The position numbers were made by a program, and so were the translations under genes. From contig JAFTPO010000007.1 of the NCBI GenBank assembly GCA_017463225.1, forward strand, positions 1 to 36,178: a stretch of 36,178 bases of DNA. The letters are read 5' to 3'. Shown piece by piece: positions 25,304 to 32,896 of this stretch; the stretch's first letter is position 1; every line of letters starts with the position of its first letter. The notes below the pieces were generated by a model. That model worked only from the letters and a program-made list of their open reading frames with translations, had not been told where the DNA came from and ran no database searches. This DNA comes from Lachnospiraceae bacterium (GTDB lineage Bacteria > Bacillota > Clostridia > Lachnospirales > Lachnospiraceae).

Positions 25304-26005
25304 ATGAAGGTACTAGTAATTATTCCAGCCTATAATGAGGCACTTAATATTGTAAATACCGTAAACACCCTAAAAAGCACCTGTCCTGAGGTGGATTATG
25401 TGGTGGTAAATGATTGCTCTCAGGATAACACAGCTGCCATATGTAAGGAGCATGGATTTAACTTCCTGTCCTTGCCTATTAATCTTGGTATAGGTGGAGG
25501 TATGCAGTGCGGGTATAGATATGCCTTTGCAAATGGTTATGATATCGCTATACAGTTTGACGGTGATGGGCAGCACAACGCGGAGTACATCAAGGATTTG
25601 ATAGCTCCAATAGAGGCAGGGGAGGCAGATCTTGTCATCGGTTCAAGATTTATAAATAAGGAGGGCTTCCAGACCTCTTCTATGAGAAGACTTGGAATTA
25701 ACGTTTTAGGACTTACTCTTAAGATTTGTGGTGGAGTTAAGATAACTGATGCTACAAGTGGCTTTAGAGCAGTGTCAAGAGATGTTATAGAGTTTTTCTC
25801 TCACCACTACGCACAAGACTATCCGGAGCCGGAGGCTATCATCGCAGCCAGAGTAAGTGGTTTTAGGGTTAAGGAGGTTCCTGTTGTTATGAATGAGAGA
25901 ACCGCAGGGGTGTCTTCTATTAACACATTCAAATCCATATATTATATGATAAAGGTTACGCTGGCCATTATTATCTACAAGCTGGTTGGCAAGAAGTGGA
26001 GGTAG
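25304..26005 (+). CDS. GT2 glycosyltransferase, DPM1/polyprenyl-phosphate type
   Basis: 233 residues, no membrane segment apart from a hydrophobic C-terminal helix (VTLAIIIYKLVGKK). N-terminal IPAYNEALNI, the acidic VVNDCSQDNT, the metal-binding FDGDGQHN and GSRF are typical of GT2 enzymes that move a sugar from a nucleotide to a lipid carrier. With the next two genes it forms a small envelope-glycan unit: a DUF2304 membrane protein six bases on, then another GT2. Donor and acceptor cannot be told. Confidence 0.88.
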   Translation: MKVLVIIPAYNEALNIVNTVNTLKSTCPEVDYVVVNDCSQDNTAAICKEHGFNFLSLPINLGIGGGMQCGYRYAFANGYDIAIQFDGDGQHNAEYIKDLIAPIEAGEADLVIGSRFINKEGFQTSSMRRLGINVLGLTLKICGGVKITDATSGFRAVSRDVIEFFSHHYAQDYPEPEAIIAARVSGFRVKEVPVVMNERTAGVSSINTFKSIYYMIKVTLAIIIYKLVGKKWR

Positions 26006-26011
26006 TCCCTT

Positions 26012-26386
26012 ATGATGACAGGAATATTTAAGACAATACTCTTGATAGGCGTGTTGCTTTATCTGATGCTAATTATATATCTTATGAAGAAGGGAAGGAT
26101 GAGCCTAAAGTATTCGCTGGTATGGTTTTTAGCCGGTGTAGTGCTTCTTGTTTGCGCCTTGTTCCCACAGATAGTTGGCTTCTTTACAGATTTGCTTGGA
26201 ATATATTCTGAGGTAAATGGTGTATTCTTTATAGGAGTGTGCTTCATACTTCTTATCATATTGTCACTTACATCCATAGCTTCGGGATTAAGCGATAGAA
26301 TACGAACTCTGGTACAGACTCAGGCTATGCTGGAAAAGAGAGTACGAGAGCTTGAAGAAAAACTTGCTGAGTCGGAGAAAAACTAA
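26012..26386 (+). CDS. DUF2304 family membrane protein
   Basis: 124 residues: three membrane helices (about residues 4-22, 33-52 and 67-90) with the characteristic basic segment KKGRMSLKYSLVW between helices one and two, and a C-terminal coiled coil (MLEKRVRELEEKLAES). DUF2304 proteins usually lie next to GT2 glycosyltransferases of the DPM1 type, as here, and are thought to help at the membrane step. Two ATGs in a row; the first is used. It overlaps the next gene by one base. Confidence 0.85.
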   Translation: MMTGIFKTILLIGVLLYLMLIIYLMKKGRMSLKYSLVWFLAGVVLLVCALFPQIVGFFTDLLGIYSEVNGVFFIGVCFILLIILSLTSIASGLSDRIRTLVQTQAMLEKRVRELEEKLAESEKN

Positions 26387-27186
26387 TGAGCTATAGTGCA
26401 AAGGATCACACCTTTGTGGTGTGTGCATATAAGGAAAGTGAATATTTAGAAAGCTGTATTAGGTCTTTACTTAAGCAGAGAGTAAAGGGTCAGATAATTA
26501 TGGCAACCTCAACACCAAATGCTCATATTAAAGCCTTAGCAGACAAATATCAGCTAAAGCTTTATGAGAATACAGATAAGCCGGGGATAGCCAGTGACTG
26601 GAACTTTGGACTTAGCTGTGTAAAGACACCTTTGGCAACTATTGCCCATCAGGATGATATATATGATCCTGACTATCTGGAGCAGGTTATCAAGGCGCTG
26701 AATAAGGTAAAACAGCCTATTATAACTCACAGCGCTTACTACGAGATTAGAGAAGGAAAAAAGGTTTACTCTAACAGACTTCTTAAGATAAAAAAGCTTA
26801 TGCTTCTTCCACAGGTTCCAAGCTGGACCTGGAATAGTAAATTTCTGAGGAGAAGAACCTTGTCCCTAGGGTGTGCAATATGCTGTCCGTCAGTAACCTA
26901 CGTGTTAGACCGACTTCCTAAAGAGCCATTTGAGGTGGGCTGTAAGGCTGATTTAGATTGGCAGGCTTGGGAGAAATATTCTAAGCTGAAGGGAGCATTT
27001 TGCTACATCAAGAAGCCTATTATGGGGCACAGAGTACATGAGGAGTCTGAGACTTCAAATGTCATAGGCGATGGTGGTGGAAGAACCGGAGAGGACTATG
27101 ATATGTACAGAAAATTCTGGCCTAAATGGATAGCAGATATACTGATAAAATTCTACGCCAAGGGGCAGGATAGCAATACCTTATAG
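26386..27186 (+). CDS. GT2-type glycosyltransferase
   Basis: 266 residues. GT-A fold signs: VVCAYKESEYLESCIRSLL at the N-terminus, a central IAHQDDIYDPDYL with the metal-binding acidic pair (about residue 88-93), and ADLDWQAWEKY further on (about 190-200). It probably adds a sugar to a surface glycan. The ATG overlaps the DUF2304 stop. No terminator follows closely; the next gene, a ferredoxin, has its own promoter. Confidence 0.8.
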   Translation: MSYSAKDHTFVVCAYKESEYLESCIRSLLKQRVKGQIIMATSTPNAHIKALADKYQLKLYENTDKPGIASDWNFGLSCVKTPLATIAHQDDIYDPDYLEQVIKALNKVKQPIITHSAYYEIREGKKVYSNRLLKIKKLMLLPQVPSWTWNSKFLRRRTLSLGCAICCPSVTYVLDRLPKEPFEVGCKADLDWQAWEKYSKLKGAFCYIKKPIMGHRVHEESETSNVIGDGGGRTGEDYDMYRKFWPKWIADILIKFYAKGQDSNTL

Positions 27187-27240
27187 GATAGGTATTGAGC
27201 TAAGAAACGTAGATTAGTATTATTTACTAGTAAAAAAAAC

Positions 27241-27269
27241 TTGATATATCACTCTAAATGATATAAAAT
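27241..27269 (+). promoter_or_regulatory. Probable ferredoxin promoter
   Basis: TTGATA (27241-27246), 17-base spacer, TAAAAT (27264-27269), about 50 bases before the ferredoxin start; AGGAGG lies seven bases before that ATG. Confidence 0.5.
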
Positions 27270-27319
27270 ACATCCAGATGATAAAAATTATCAAAAAGAC
27301 AAATTAGGAGGACGTAATT

Positions 27320-27490
27320 ATGGCATTTGTTATTGGAGATAGCTGTGTAAGCTGTGGAGCATGTGCAGGAGCTTGTCCTGTAGGCGCAATCGCAGAGGGA
27401 GATGGAAAGTTCGAGATCGATGCTGCTACTTGTATTTCATGTGGAGCATGTGCAGGAACTTGTCCAACAGGAGCAATCGAGGAGGAGTAA
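27320..27490 (+). CDS. 2[4Fe-4S] clostridial-type ferredoxin
   Basis: 56 residues, the classic size. Two C-x2-C-x2-C-x3-C-P motifs, CVSCGACAGACP and CISCGACAGTCP, arranged as a tandem duplication, give eight cysteines for two [4Fe-4S] clusters. It is a low-potential electron carrier likely to serve the [FeFe]-hydrogenase whose maturases are encoded at 14.6-18.7 kb, and other ferredoxin enzymes. It is a single-gene unit with its own promoter and a strong terminator. Codon choice (GGA, GCA, TGT, ATC) is uniform, as in highly expressed genes. Confidence 0.97.
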   Translation: MAFVIGDSCVSCGACAGACPVGAIAEGDGKFEIDAATCISCGACAGTCPTGAIEEE

Positions 27491-27503
27491 TCCTTAGGGA
27501 GCT

Positions 27504-27545
27504 AAAAGGAGCCATACCTAGCAAGGTTATGGCTCCTTTTTTGTG
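27504..27545 (+). terminator. Ferredoxin terminator
   Basis: Stem AAAAGGAGCCAT-ACCT / AGGTTATGGCTCCTTTT (one bulged base) with an AGCA loop and a T run. Confidence 0.85.
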
Positions 27546-28042
27546 TTAACAATGATTATAGGTATTTTCTGTAGCATAGAATAGATAAGGGCGAGTCTGC
27601 GACTCGCCCGGGTGTGTAATGAATTGCACTATGAAAATAATTTCTATACAATATTAGGAAATTTTTTTAAGGCATCACCTACCCCTTTACTTTGGCATAT
27701 CATATGTCATAAGGAAGGTCTGTGATATATAAAGATTATATTCCTGAATATGATATGCTTTAATTATGCAAATATAATTCTTAAGAAAAATATTAAAATC
27801 TAAAAATTCTTTTCCGGGAATGTATGGGATATCCATAGTCATAGAAAATAATTTGTAGAAGAAAGATTTCTGGGATGGAGTTGTTCCTAAGAATATCTGC
27901 AAGTATTAATTTACCTTATTTTATTGGATAAATCAAGCACTCTTTCCAGTTAAAAAGGGTGAAAAAAGTAAGAATTGTCTTTACTTGTAGCATTTTTGTG
28001 ATAAACTAATAATAACTTTTCGCGAAAAGGGAGTGACTGGAT
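27546..28042. other. About 500-bp AT-rich noncoding stretch with hairpins
   Basis: No convincing gene. A perfect 9-bp GC hairpin GGGCGAGTC / GACTCGCCC lies at 27589-27609 without a T run. A longer imperfect hairpin spans 27695-27758, with ends GCATATCATAT and ATATGATATGC. Near the right end there is a possible promoter (TTTACT 27980-27985, TAAACT 28002-28007) and a perfect 14-bp palindrome CTTTTCGCGAAAAG (28016-28029) just before the MecA-like gene, possibly an operator. A 71-codon minus-strand frame (27687-27902) lacks a ribosome site and a recognisable product. Confidence 0.5.
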
Positions 28043-28843
28043 ATGAAGATTGAAAGAATTAGCGAAAATCAAATAAGATGTACTTTGAATAAGGCTGATC
28101 TGGCTGAGAAGGAGATTTTGCTTACAGAGCTGGCATACGGTACAGATAAGGCCAAGGAGCTTTTTAGGGAGCTTATGGAGCAGGCTTCCATGGAATTAGG
28201 ATTTGAGGTGGACAATATTCCACTTATGATAGAAGCTATACCGGTGAATCCGGACTGTCTGATTCTCATTATAACTAAGGTGGAGGATCCGGATGAGTTA
28301 GATACAAGATTCTCCAGATTTACCAAGCACCTAGAGGCAGCAAAGGCTTATGCGGAGTCACAGGATGACGATGATGAAGAAGATGAGGATGAGGATTCTG
28401 ACGAGTTTATGTCGGGGAATATACCTAAGGAGGCCGAGGGATTATTCCAGGCGTTGGGTAATCTGGCTGAGGGACTTAGTGCCCTTTCCTCTCAGAGAAC
28501 AGGAAAGGTTGTGGGTAAGCCTGCACCGGCGGAGCCTGAGGATACCAGAAAGTCATTTAGGCTGTACGGCTTTAAGAATTTGGATAATGTTATATTGTCA
28601 GCTAACTCAGTTAAGGGAATATATGACAGTACAAACACCTTGTATAAAAATCCTAAGGACAACAAATTCTACCTGTATCTCACCAGAGATAACAACACAG
28701 ATACAGAGTTTATTCGTACCTGTAATATTATCAGCGAGTATGGCAATAAGCTTAATGCAAACTATGCCGGCCCAAGCTATCTCAATGAGCATTATAAGGT
28801 AATAATCAGGGCAAATGCATTGCAGACTTTGTCAGAGCTTTAA
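28043..28843 (+). CDS. MecA-family adaptor protein
   Basis: 266 residues. The N-terminal domain (residues 1-95; MKIERISENQIRCTL, LAYGTDKAKELFRELM, DNIPLMIEAIPV) is that of MecA/YpbH adaptors. A very acidic linker (about 110-125, a run of Asp and Glu) joins it to a C-terminal domain (about 170-266) with FRLYGFKNLDNVI and YLTRDN. MecA proteins hand substrates to the Clp ATPase ClpC for degradation; in bacilli they act on the competence factor ComK, but here the targets are unknown. A single gene with a shared bidirectional terminator downstream and a palindrome before its start. Confidence 0.9.
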   Translation: MKIERISENQIRCTLNKADLAEKEILLTELAYGTDKAKELFRELMEQASMELGFEVDNIPLMIEAIPVNPDCLILIITKVEDPDELDTRFSRFTKHLEAAKAYAESQDDDDEEDEDEDSDEFMSGNIPKEAEGLFQALGNLAEGLSALSSQRTGKVVGKPAPAEPEDTRKSFRLYGFKNLDNVILSANSVKGIYDSTNTLYKNPKDNKFYLYLTRDNNTDTEFIRTCNIISEYGNKLNANYAGPSYLNEHYKVIIRANALQTLSEL

Positions 28844-28851
28844 AGTATAAT

Positions 28852-28886
28852 AAAAAAGTTCGGTTCACCAAGAACCGAACTTTTTG
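28852..28886. terminator. Bidirectional terminator between convergent genes
   Basis: 9-bp perfect stem GTTCGGTTC / GAACCGAAC with five-base loop, preceded by AAAAAA and followed by TTTTT, so it can end both the MecA-like gene and the minus-strand BI-1 gene. Confidence 0.85.
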
Positions 28887-28915
28887 TTTGTTTATATCTG
28901 TCAGCTTAGGACTAA

Positions 28916-29734
28916 TTAGTCATTAGCTCTAGCTAAGATGCTTAATACTCTCATAAATAATGCGATGATATCTACATAAAGCTCTGCTGCAGAATCGATT
29001 GCATTGTCAATAGTCTTAGGAACTGCGTTAGCCTTAGCCCAATCATATCCGATGTATCCACAGAAGATGAGAACTACGATATAAGATATGATTCCTAAAT
29101 TGATACCAAGTAATGCGAGAACAATCTCAACTATAACAGTAATCAAAAGTGATATGCAAAGTGTACTTCCAATGCTGAGGAAGAATGATGGGAATACTGC
29201 TCCTAAAATCATCATTACAACAGTAACGATTGCTGTGATAGCAAATGCTGTAATAATCATGCTCTCGTAGCCATAACCTAAAAGCATATTGATGGTAAGT
29301 GTAAGAACCATACCAAGTGGAAGAACGTAAAGGTTATATCCTATAAAGCTGATTACCGGGTTATCAGATCTGTGAACCATAAGTCCACCTGCAAGAGCCA
29401 TACCAAAATATAGTACATAGAATACTACCGGATTAATATTAGCTACAAAGTCGTAGCAGGTAGCAATCATAATGATATTTACTACGAAACCATAGAGAAG
29501 AGTTGCACCTATAATCATATTGTAAGACTGAGGAGTAACCTCATCTTGGTTAACGTAGGTATTCTGGTAGTAGGCTGCCTGATTACCTGCATTGCCATAT
29601 CCCTGGTTGTATCCCTGATTATAATTCTGATTGTAGCTGTTATAATAGTTGTTGTTATAATCATTATTATAACTGTTGTCATAGCTACTATAACCGTTGT
29701 TATAGTTGTTATCGTCGTTGTTTTTTAAAGTCAT
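28916..29734 (-). CDS. Bax inhibitor-1 (BI-1/YccA) family membrane protein with Asn/Tyr/Gln-rich N-terminus
   Basis: 272 residues. From about residue 70 on there are seven membrane helices typical of the BI-1 family, with a final amphipathic segment carrying acidic residues (ELYVDIIALFMRVLSIL). Bacterial members are calcium-leak or protease-interacting membrane proteins; the exact role is unknown. Residues 1-63 are low complexity: by hand count 21 Asn, 14 Tyr and 6 Gln, in repeats such as YNQNYNQGYNQGYG. This part should be disordered and cytosolic. AAAGGGGG precedes the ATG. It follows the DUF1858 gene by 20 bases and is probably co-transcribed. Confidence 0.87.
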   Translation of the reverse strand: MTLKNNDDNNYNNGYSSYDNSYNNDYNNNYYNSYNQNYNQGYNQGYGNAGNQAAYYQNTYVNQDEVTPQSYNMIIGATLLYGFVVNIIMIATCYDFVANINPVVFYVLYFGMALAGGLMVHRSDNPVISFIGYNLYVLPLGMVLTLTINMLLGYGYESMIITAFAITAIVTVVMMILGAVFPSFFLSIGSTLCISLLITVIVEIVLALLGINLGIISYIVVLIFCGYIGYDWAKANAVPKTIDNAIDSAAELYVDIIALFMRVLSILARAND

Positions 29735-29754
29735 GAAAAATCCCCCTTTTTAAA

Positions 29755-29973
29755 TTAGTTGTTAGCTTCTTTTTTAGCAAGGTACTCGTTGATAGATGTA
29801 ATAACCTCGTTTACATCCATGCCGTGAACCATACATGCCTCTTCAAGAGACTCCATAGCAGCTGATGGACATCCTACACAGTGCATACCTGATGCCATAA
29901 GAATTGCTGCGTTACCTGGGTCTACCTCTATAATCTCATGGATTAACATATCCTTACTAACCTGTTTTGCCAT
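29755..29973 (-). CDS. DUF1858 domain protein
   Basis: 72 residues, almost exactly one DUF1858 domain: an N-terminal helix (VSKDMLIHEIIEVDPGNAAIL), then GMHCVGCPSAAMESLEEA with the C-x2-C pair (about Cys32 and Cys35), and a C-terminal helix. The domain is often attached to hybrid-cluster proteins or found alone in anaerobes and is thought to be redox- or metal-linked; no reaction is established. Strong ribosome site AAGGAGG. First gene of a two-gene minus-strand unit with the BI-1 protein. Confidence 0.9.
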   Translation of the reverse strand: MAKQVSKDMLIHEIIEVDPGNAAILMASGMHCVGCPSAAMESLEEACMVHGMDVNEVITSINEYLAKKEANN

Positions 29974-30012
29974 TTATTTCGCCTCCTTTTGTTATATAAA
30001 AAATCAAGTACC

Positions 30013-30042
30013 ATTATAGCACAGTTATAACTGCTGTGTCTA
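30013..30042 (-). promoter_or_regulatory. Promoter of the DUF1858/BI-1 unit
   Basis: On the minus strand: -35 TAGACA (30042-30037), 18-base spacer, -10 TATAAT (30018-30013). The spacer contains a perfect 12-bp palindrome CAGTTATAACTG (30022-30033), a possible operator. Confidence 0.55.
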
Positions 30043-30177
30043 TTTTATTTTTTATCAGAAAACATTTAAAATATACTGAAAAATATAATATATCAGGTTT
30101 ATTTTTTGTTTAAATCAAGCTATAATTAAAAATTAGGAGAATGAAAGGTTACAATATGAGGAGGAGAGGTCAAAGCA

Positions 30178-32628
30178 ATGAACAATACCTATGATAGATG
30201 TCCTAATTGTATGAATCCATACGATGGCTCAGGCAATCCTTGTCCTTACTGTGGACAGGATGTGGCAGGGTATCATCCAACTAAAGGAAGCTTGGTTCCA
30301 TTTACCATGCTTCAGAATAAGTATATGGTTGGAAGAGTGTTAGGCCAGGGCGGATTTGGAATTACATATATAGGATATGATATTAATCTTACAACCTACG
30401 TGGCTATTAAGGAGTATTATCCGGAGTCCATATCAGTAAGAGGTCAGGGAGAGGACCCCAACCTGGTTAGCGCTCAGGCCGGTAAGGAGGAAATATACAA
30501 TAAGAACCTTAACCGCTTTGTGGAGGAGGCTAGGAATCTGTCTAAGTTTTATAGTCTTCCCGGTATAGTGTCTGTTAGAAATTTTTTCTATGAGAATGGC
30601 ACTGCATATATAGTTATGGATTTTGTGGCAGGTATGAACCTGAAAAATTATCTGGCGCAGTGCGGTGGAAGATTAGATGAGGCTACTATACTTAAGCTGA
30701 TGAGACCGGTATTAGAGTCTCTCCACGAGATACATAAGCAGGGTCTGATTCACAGAGATATAAGTCCTGACAATATTATGTTTGATCAGGATGGAAGTAT
30801 AAAGCTTATTGATTTCGGAGCTGTCAGAGGTCAGTCTGGTGATACAGATATGACTTATACAGTTATGCTAAAGCATGGATATGCTCCCCAGGAGCAGTAT
30901 TTTTCCAAGGGTAAGCAGGGGCCTTGGACAGACATTTACAGTCTTTGCGCAACCATGTACAAGATGCTCACAGGAAATGTACCTCCTAACTGTATAGAGA
31001 GAATGAGCCAGGATACCTATGTGAGACCTAGTATGTGTGGCGTAAGAATTTCGCCCAATGTTGAGGCAGCCATCAGTAAAGGTTTATCCGTAAACATAGC
31101 TGACAGATATCAAAACATCGGTGAACTGATAAGAGATTTGTATGGAGATGTATCTGCACAGGGTGTATATGGAGCCGGATATGTGGCAAATGATATCTCA
31201 GGTGGATATGGAACCGGTGGGCAGACCCTTCAGCCCGGCCAGGGAACTATGGGGCAGCAGGCTGCCGGAGAAGAGGTCTCTGATAAGATAACGAAGAGTA
31301 AGAAAGCGAAAAAGGTTGCTGTTATACTAGGTAGCTCGGTAGCCGCTTTAGCATTGGTTTTGGTTGGCTTGAAGTTTATATTTAAAGGTGGAGATGATGC
31401 CACTACGGAGGCCACAACCACAGAAGCTACAACTACGGAAGCTACAACTGAAGTAACTTCAGAGCAGCCGAAGGATGCAGATGAGAATACTCTTGATGGA
31501 ACCTGGACGGATTTTACATTTAAGATAGACGATAAAGCCTACCAGCTTCCTATGACTTATGATGAGTGGACATCTCAGGGTTGGGAACCTGTGTCAGATA
31601 TGACTCTTGCCTCAGGAGAGCAGATTGGAGCAAAGTTCGTAAGTGACAAGATGGAGATAACAGCAAGTGTTGTTAACTACACCGGCGAAACTGCACCTCT
31701 AAGTAAGTGTCATATAGTTGGAATACAGTATATTTTCGAAGAGTATGAAATCTATGATGCAAAGGAGCTGATATTGCCGGGTAATGTAAGAATAAATCTG
31801 GAAAACTGTGCCCTGTCCAGTGATATAGACTATGTAAATGCAACCTATGGTGTTCCTCAGGCGGAATACAGAGGGGATTATGTATCCTATTTGCAGTATA
31901 TTCATATGGATTACAGCAATGGATATTTTAGATTTGATGATAACGATGTTCTATATTATATGTGGTACAGATGCTATAAGAAGCCTGAAGGTGCGGAGAT
32001 TTCACCTAACTCCACAGTGGAGACGGTTCCATTATGTGAAGCTTATGAGGGAACTGAGGCGACTACAGACAGATACGACGACATAATATGCATAGATGGT
32101 TACAACTATAAGCTTCGCTGTCCGGTATCAGAGTTTATAAATAATGGATGGACTTTGAACGTGGATATAGAAGAAGTTCTTATGGGTAATGCATATGATG
32201 CAACTCTTACAAAGAATGGCTCCACCTTAAATATTACTATAGAGAATCCAACAGTATTTAAGGTAAAACCTGAGCAATGTATGGTATCCTATGTACAGGC
32301 TACAGAGGAGCTGTCCGGGGCGGTAGATATTTCCTTCCCTGGAGGCGTAAGGCTTGGCATGACAGATGCAGTTATGGATAAACTGTTTTACGATGTGGAT
32401 GGCTTTAATGGAGTGGCTGGTCAGGATATATTAGATTATGGAGAGGTTAGCTTCAGCATAGTAGAGTCTACTCCTGACGGAGGTATAGAGATAGGTCTAA
32501 AGTTTATTAAGAACGAAGACGGAAGCTATCGTCTGGTGGAGTACAGCTATGAGAGAAACAAATCGTCTCTTGATATGGATCCGGAGAATACAGATTACAT
32601 AACCGGAACTATGGTAGAAGAAAACTAA
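30178..32628 (+). CDS. Zinc-ribbon Ser/Thr protein kinase with a membrane segment and outer C-terminal domain
   Basis: 816 residues. N-terminal zinc ribbon (CPNC...CPYCG, about residues 8-29), then a Hanks-type kinase domain (about 40-320): Gly-rich loop GQGGFGITY, Lys in VAIKEYYP, catalytic loop HRDISPDN (Asp194), DFGAVRG, and an APQEQY activation end. The usual Lys after HRD is Ser here. A membrane helix (about 379-402) is followed by a Thr/Glu/Ala repeat linker (TTEATTTEA, about 407-424) and roughly 390 residues outside the cell made of two related segments, each starting near a W-T-D/Y-K-L-type strand. It probably senses an outer signal and phosphorylates cytosolic targets. The gene stands alone with its own terminator. 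Confidence 0.88.
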   Translation: MNNTYDRCPNCMNPYDGSGNPCPYCGQDVAGYHPTKGSLVPFTMLQNKYMVGRVLGQGGFGITYIGYDINLTTYVAIKEYYPESISVRGQGEDPNLVSAQAGKEEIYNKNLNRFVEEARNLSKFYSLPGIVSVRNFFYENGTAYIVMDFVAGMNLKNYLAQCGGRLDEATILKLMRPVLESLHEIHKQGLIHRDISPDNIMFDQDGSIKLIDFGAVRGQSGDTDMTYTVMLKHGYAPQEQYFSKGKQGPWTDIYSLCATMYKMLTGNVPPNCIERMSQDTYVRPSMCGVRISPNVEAAISKGLSVNIADRYQNIGELIRDLYGDVSAQGVYGAGYVANDISGGYGTGGQTLQPGQGTMGQQAAGEEVSDKITKSKKAKKVAVILGSSVAALALVLVGLKFIFKGGDDATTEATTTEATTTEATTEVTSEQPKDADENTLDGTWTDFTFKIDDKAYQLPMTYDEWTSQGWEPVSDMTLASGEQIGAKFVSDKMEITASVVNYTGETAPLSKCHIVGIQYIFEEYEIYDAKELILPGNVRINLENCALSSDIDYVNATYGVPQAEYRGDYVSYLQYIHMDYSNGYFRFDDNDVLYYMWYRCYKKPEGAEISPNSTVETVPLCEAYEGTEATTDRYDDIICIDGYNYKLRCPVSEFINNGWTLNVDIEEVLMGNAYDATLTKNGSTLNITIENPTVFKVKPEQCMVSYVQATEELSGAVDISFPGGVRLGMTDAVMDKLFYDVDGFNGVAGQDILDYGEVSFSIVESTPDGGIEIGLKFIKNEDGSYRLVEYSYERNKSSLDMDPENTDYITGTMVEEN

Positions 32629-32640
32629 AAAAAATAGTAT

Positions 32641-32680
32641 CAAAGCACGTTATACCACAATATAATGTGCTTTGTTTTTT
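32641..32680 (+). terminator. Terminator after the kinase gene
   Basis: 14-bp stem CAAAGCACGTTATA / TATAATGTGCTTTG (one G-U), six-base loop, six T. Confidence 0.88.
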
Positions 32681-32693
32681 AGAAAACAACAAG

Positions 32694-32766
32694 TGTATAC
32701 TGTATACAATCTGTGTATCGAAAAAAGTACAATTATTTAATTTTAATTCGTTGACGTGTATACAAT
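32694..32766. promoter_or_regulatory. Three TGTATAC repeats around the pfl promoter
   Basis: TGTATAC occurs at 32694-32700 and 32701-32707 (back to back) and again at 32757-32763 between -35 and -10; the second and third copies are both followed by AAT (TGTATACAAT). The core TGTATACA is palindromic, a shape used by some GntR-type repressors. This is a candidate operator set for the pyruvate formate-lyase locus; the regulator is unknown and not in the window. Confidence 0.5.
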
Positions 32767-32779
32767 TTAAAATTATAAT
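32751..32779 (+). promoter_or_regulatory. Promoter of the pyruvate formate-lyase locus
   Basis: -35 TTGACG (32751-32756), 17-base spacer, -10 TATAAT (32774-32779), close to the consensus. Start of transcription predicted near 32786, giving a leader of about 110 bases. Confidence 0.75.
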
Positions 32780-32820
32780 GATATTAGCATCAGAGATAAG
32801 AGATTTATTTCTGATAAAAA

Positions 32821-32872
32821 GTAACAGTTGTTATAACAAAATAATACCCCGATGTTACGAATAAAAACGGGG
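32821..32872 (+). promoter_or_regulatory. Possible structured leader of the pfl transcript
   Basis: Within the leader, GTAAC (32821-32825) can pair with GTTAC (32854-32858), while CCCCG (32847-32851) can pair with CGGGG (32868-32872). These two helices interleave, which gives a pseudoknot-like topology ending just before the AAAGGAGG ribosome site. A perfect 12-bp palindrome TTGTTATAACAA lies at 32828-32839. Short helices, so this is tentative. Confidence 0.3.
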
Positions 32873-32896
32873 CAAGATAAAGGAGGAATTTTAAAC

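Noticed and set aside
27361-27549. Frame with many Arg and Cys overlapping the ferredoxin
   Set aside because: It is out of frame with the clear eight-cysteine ferredoxin and runs into the terminator.
27687-27902. 71-codon minus-strand frame in the long spacer before the MecA-like gene
   Set aside because: It has only a TTG start, no ribosome site, many rare aromatic codons and no recognisable motif; it overlaps an AT-rich hairpin region and is most likely chance.
29546-29728. Plus-strand frame rich in Val and Ile opposite the BI-1 gene start
   Set aside because: It is the mirror of the Asn/Tyr/Gln repeat codons on the other strand; the hydrophobic repeats are a by-product and there is no ribosome site.
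32828-32839. TTGTTATAACAA as a Rex operator
   Set aside because: Rex sites have TTGTTAA and TTAACAA half-sites separated by about four bases; here the halves are fused, so I report it only as a palindrome.
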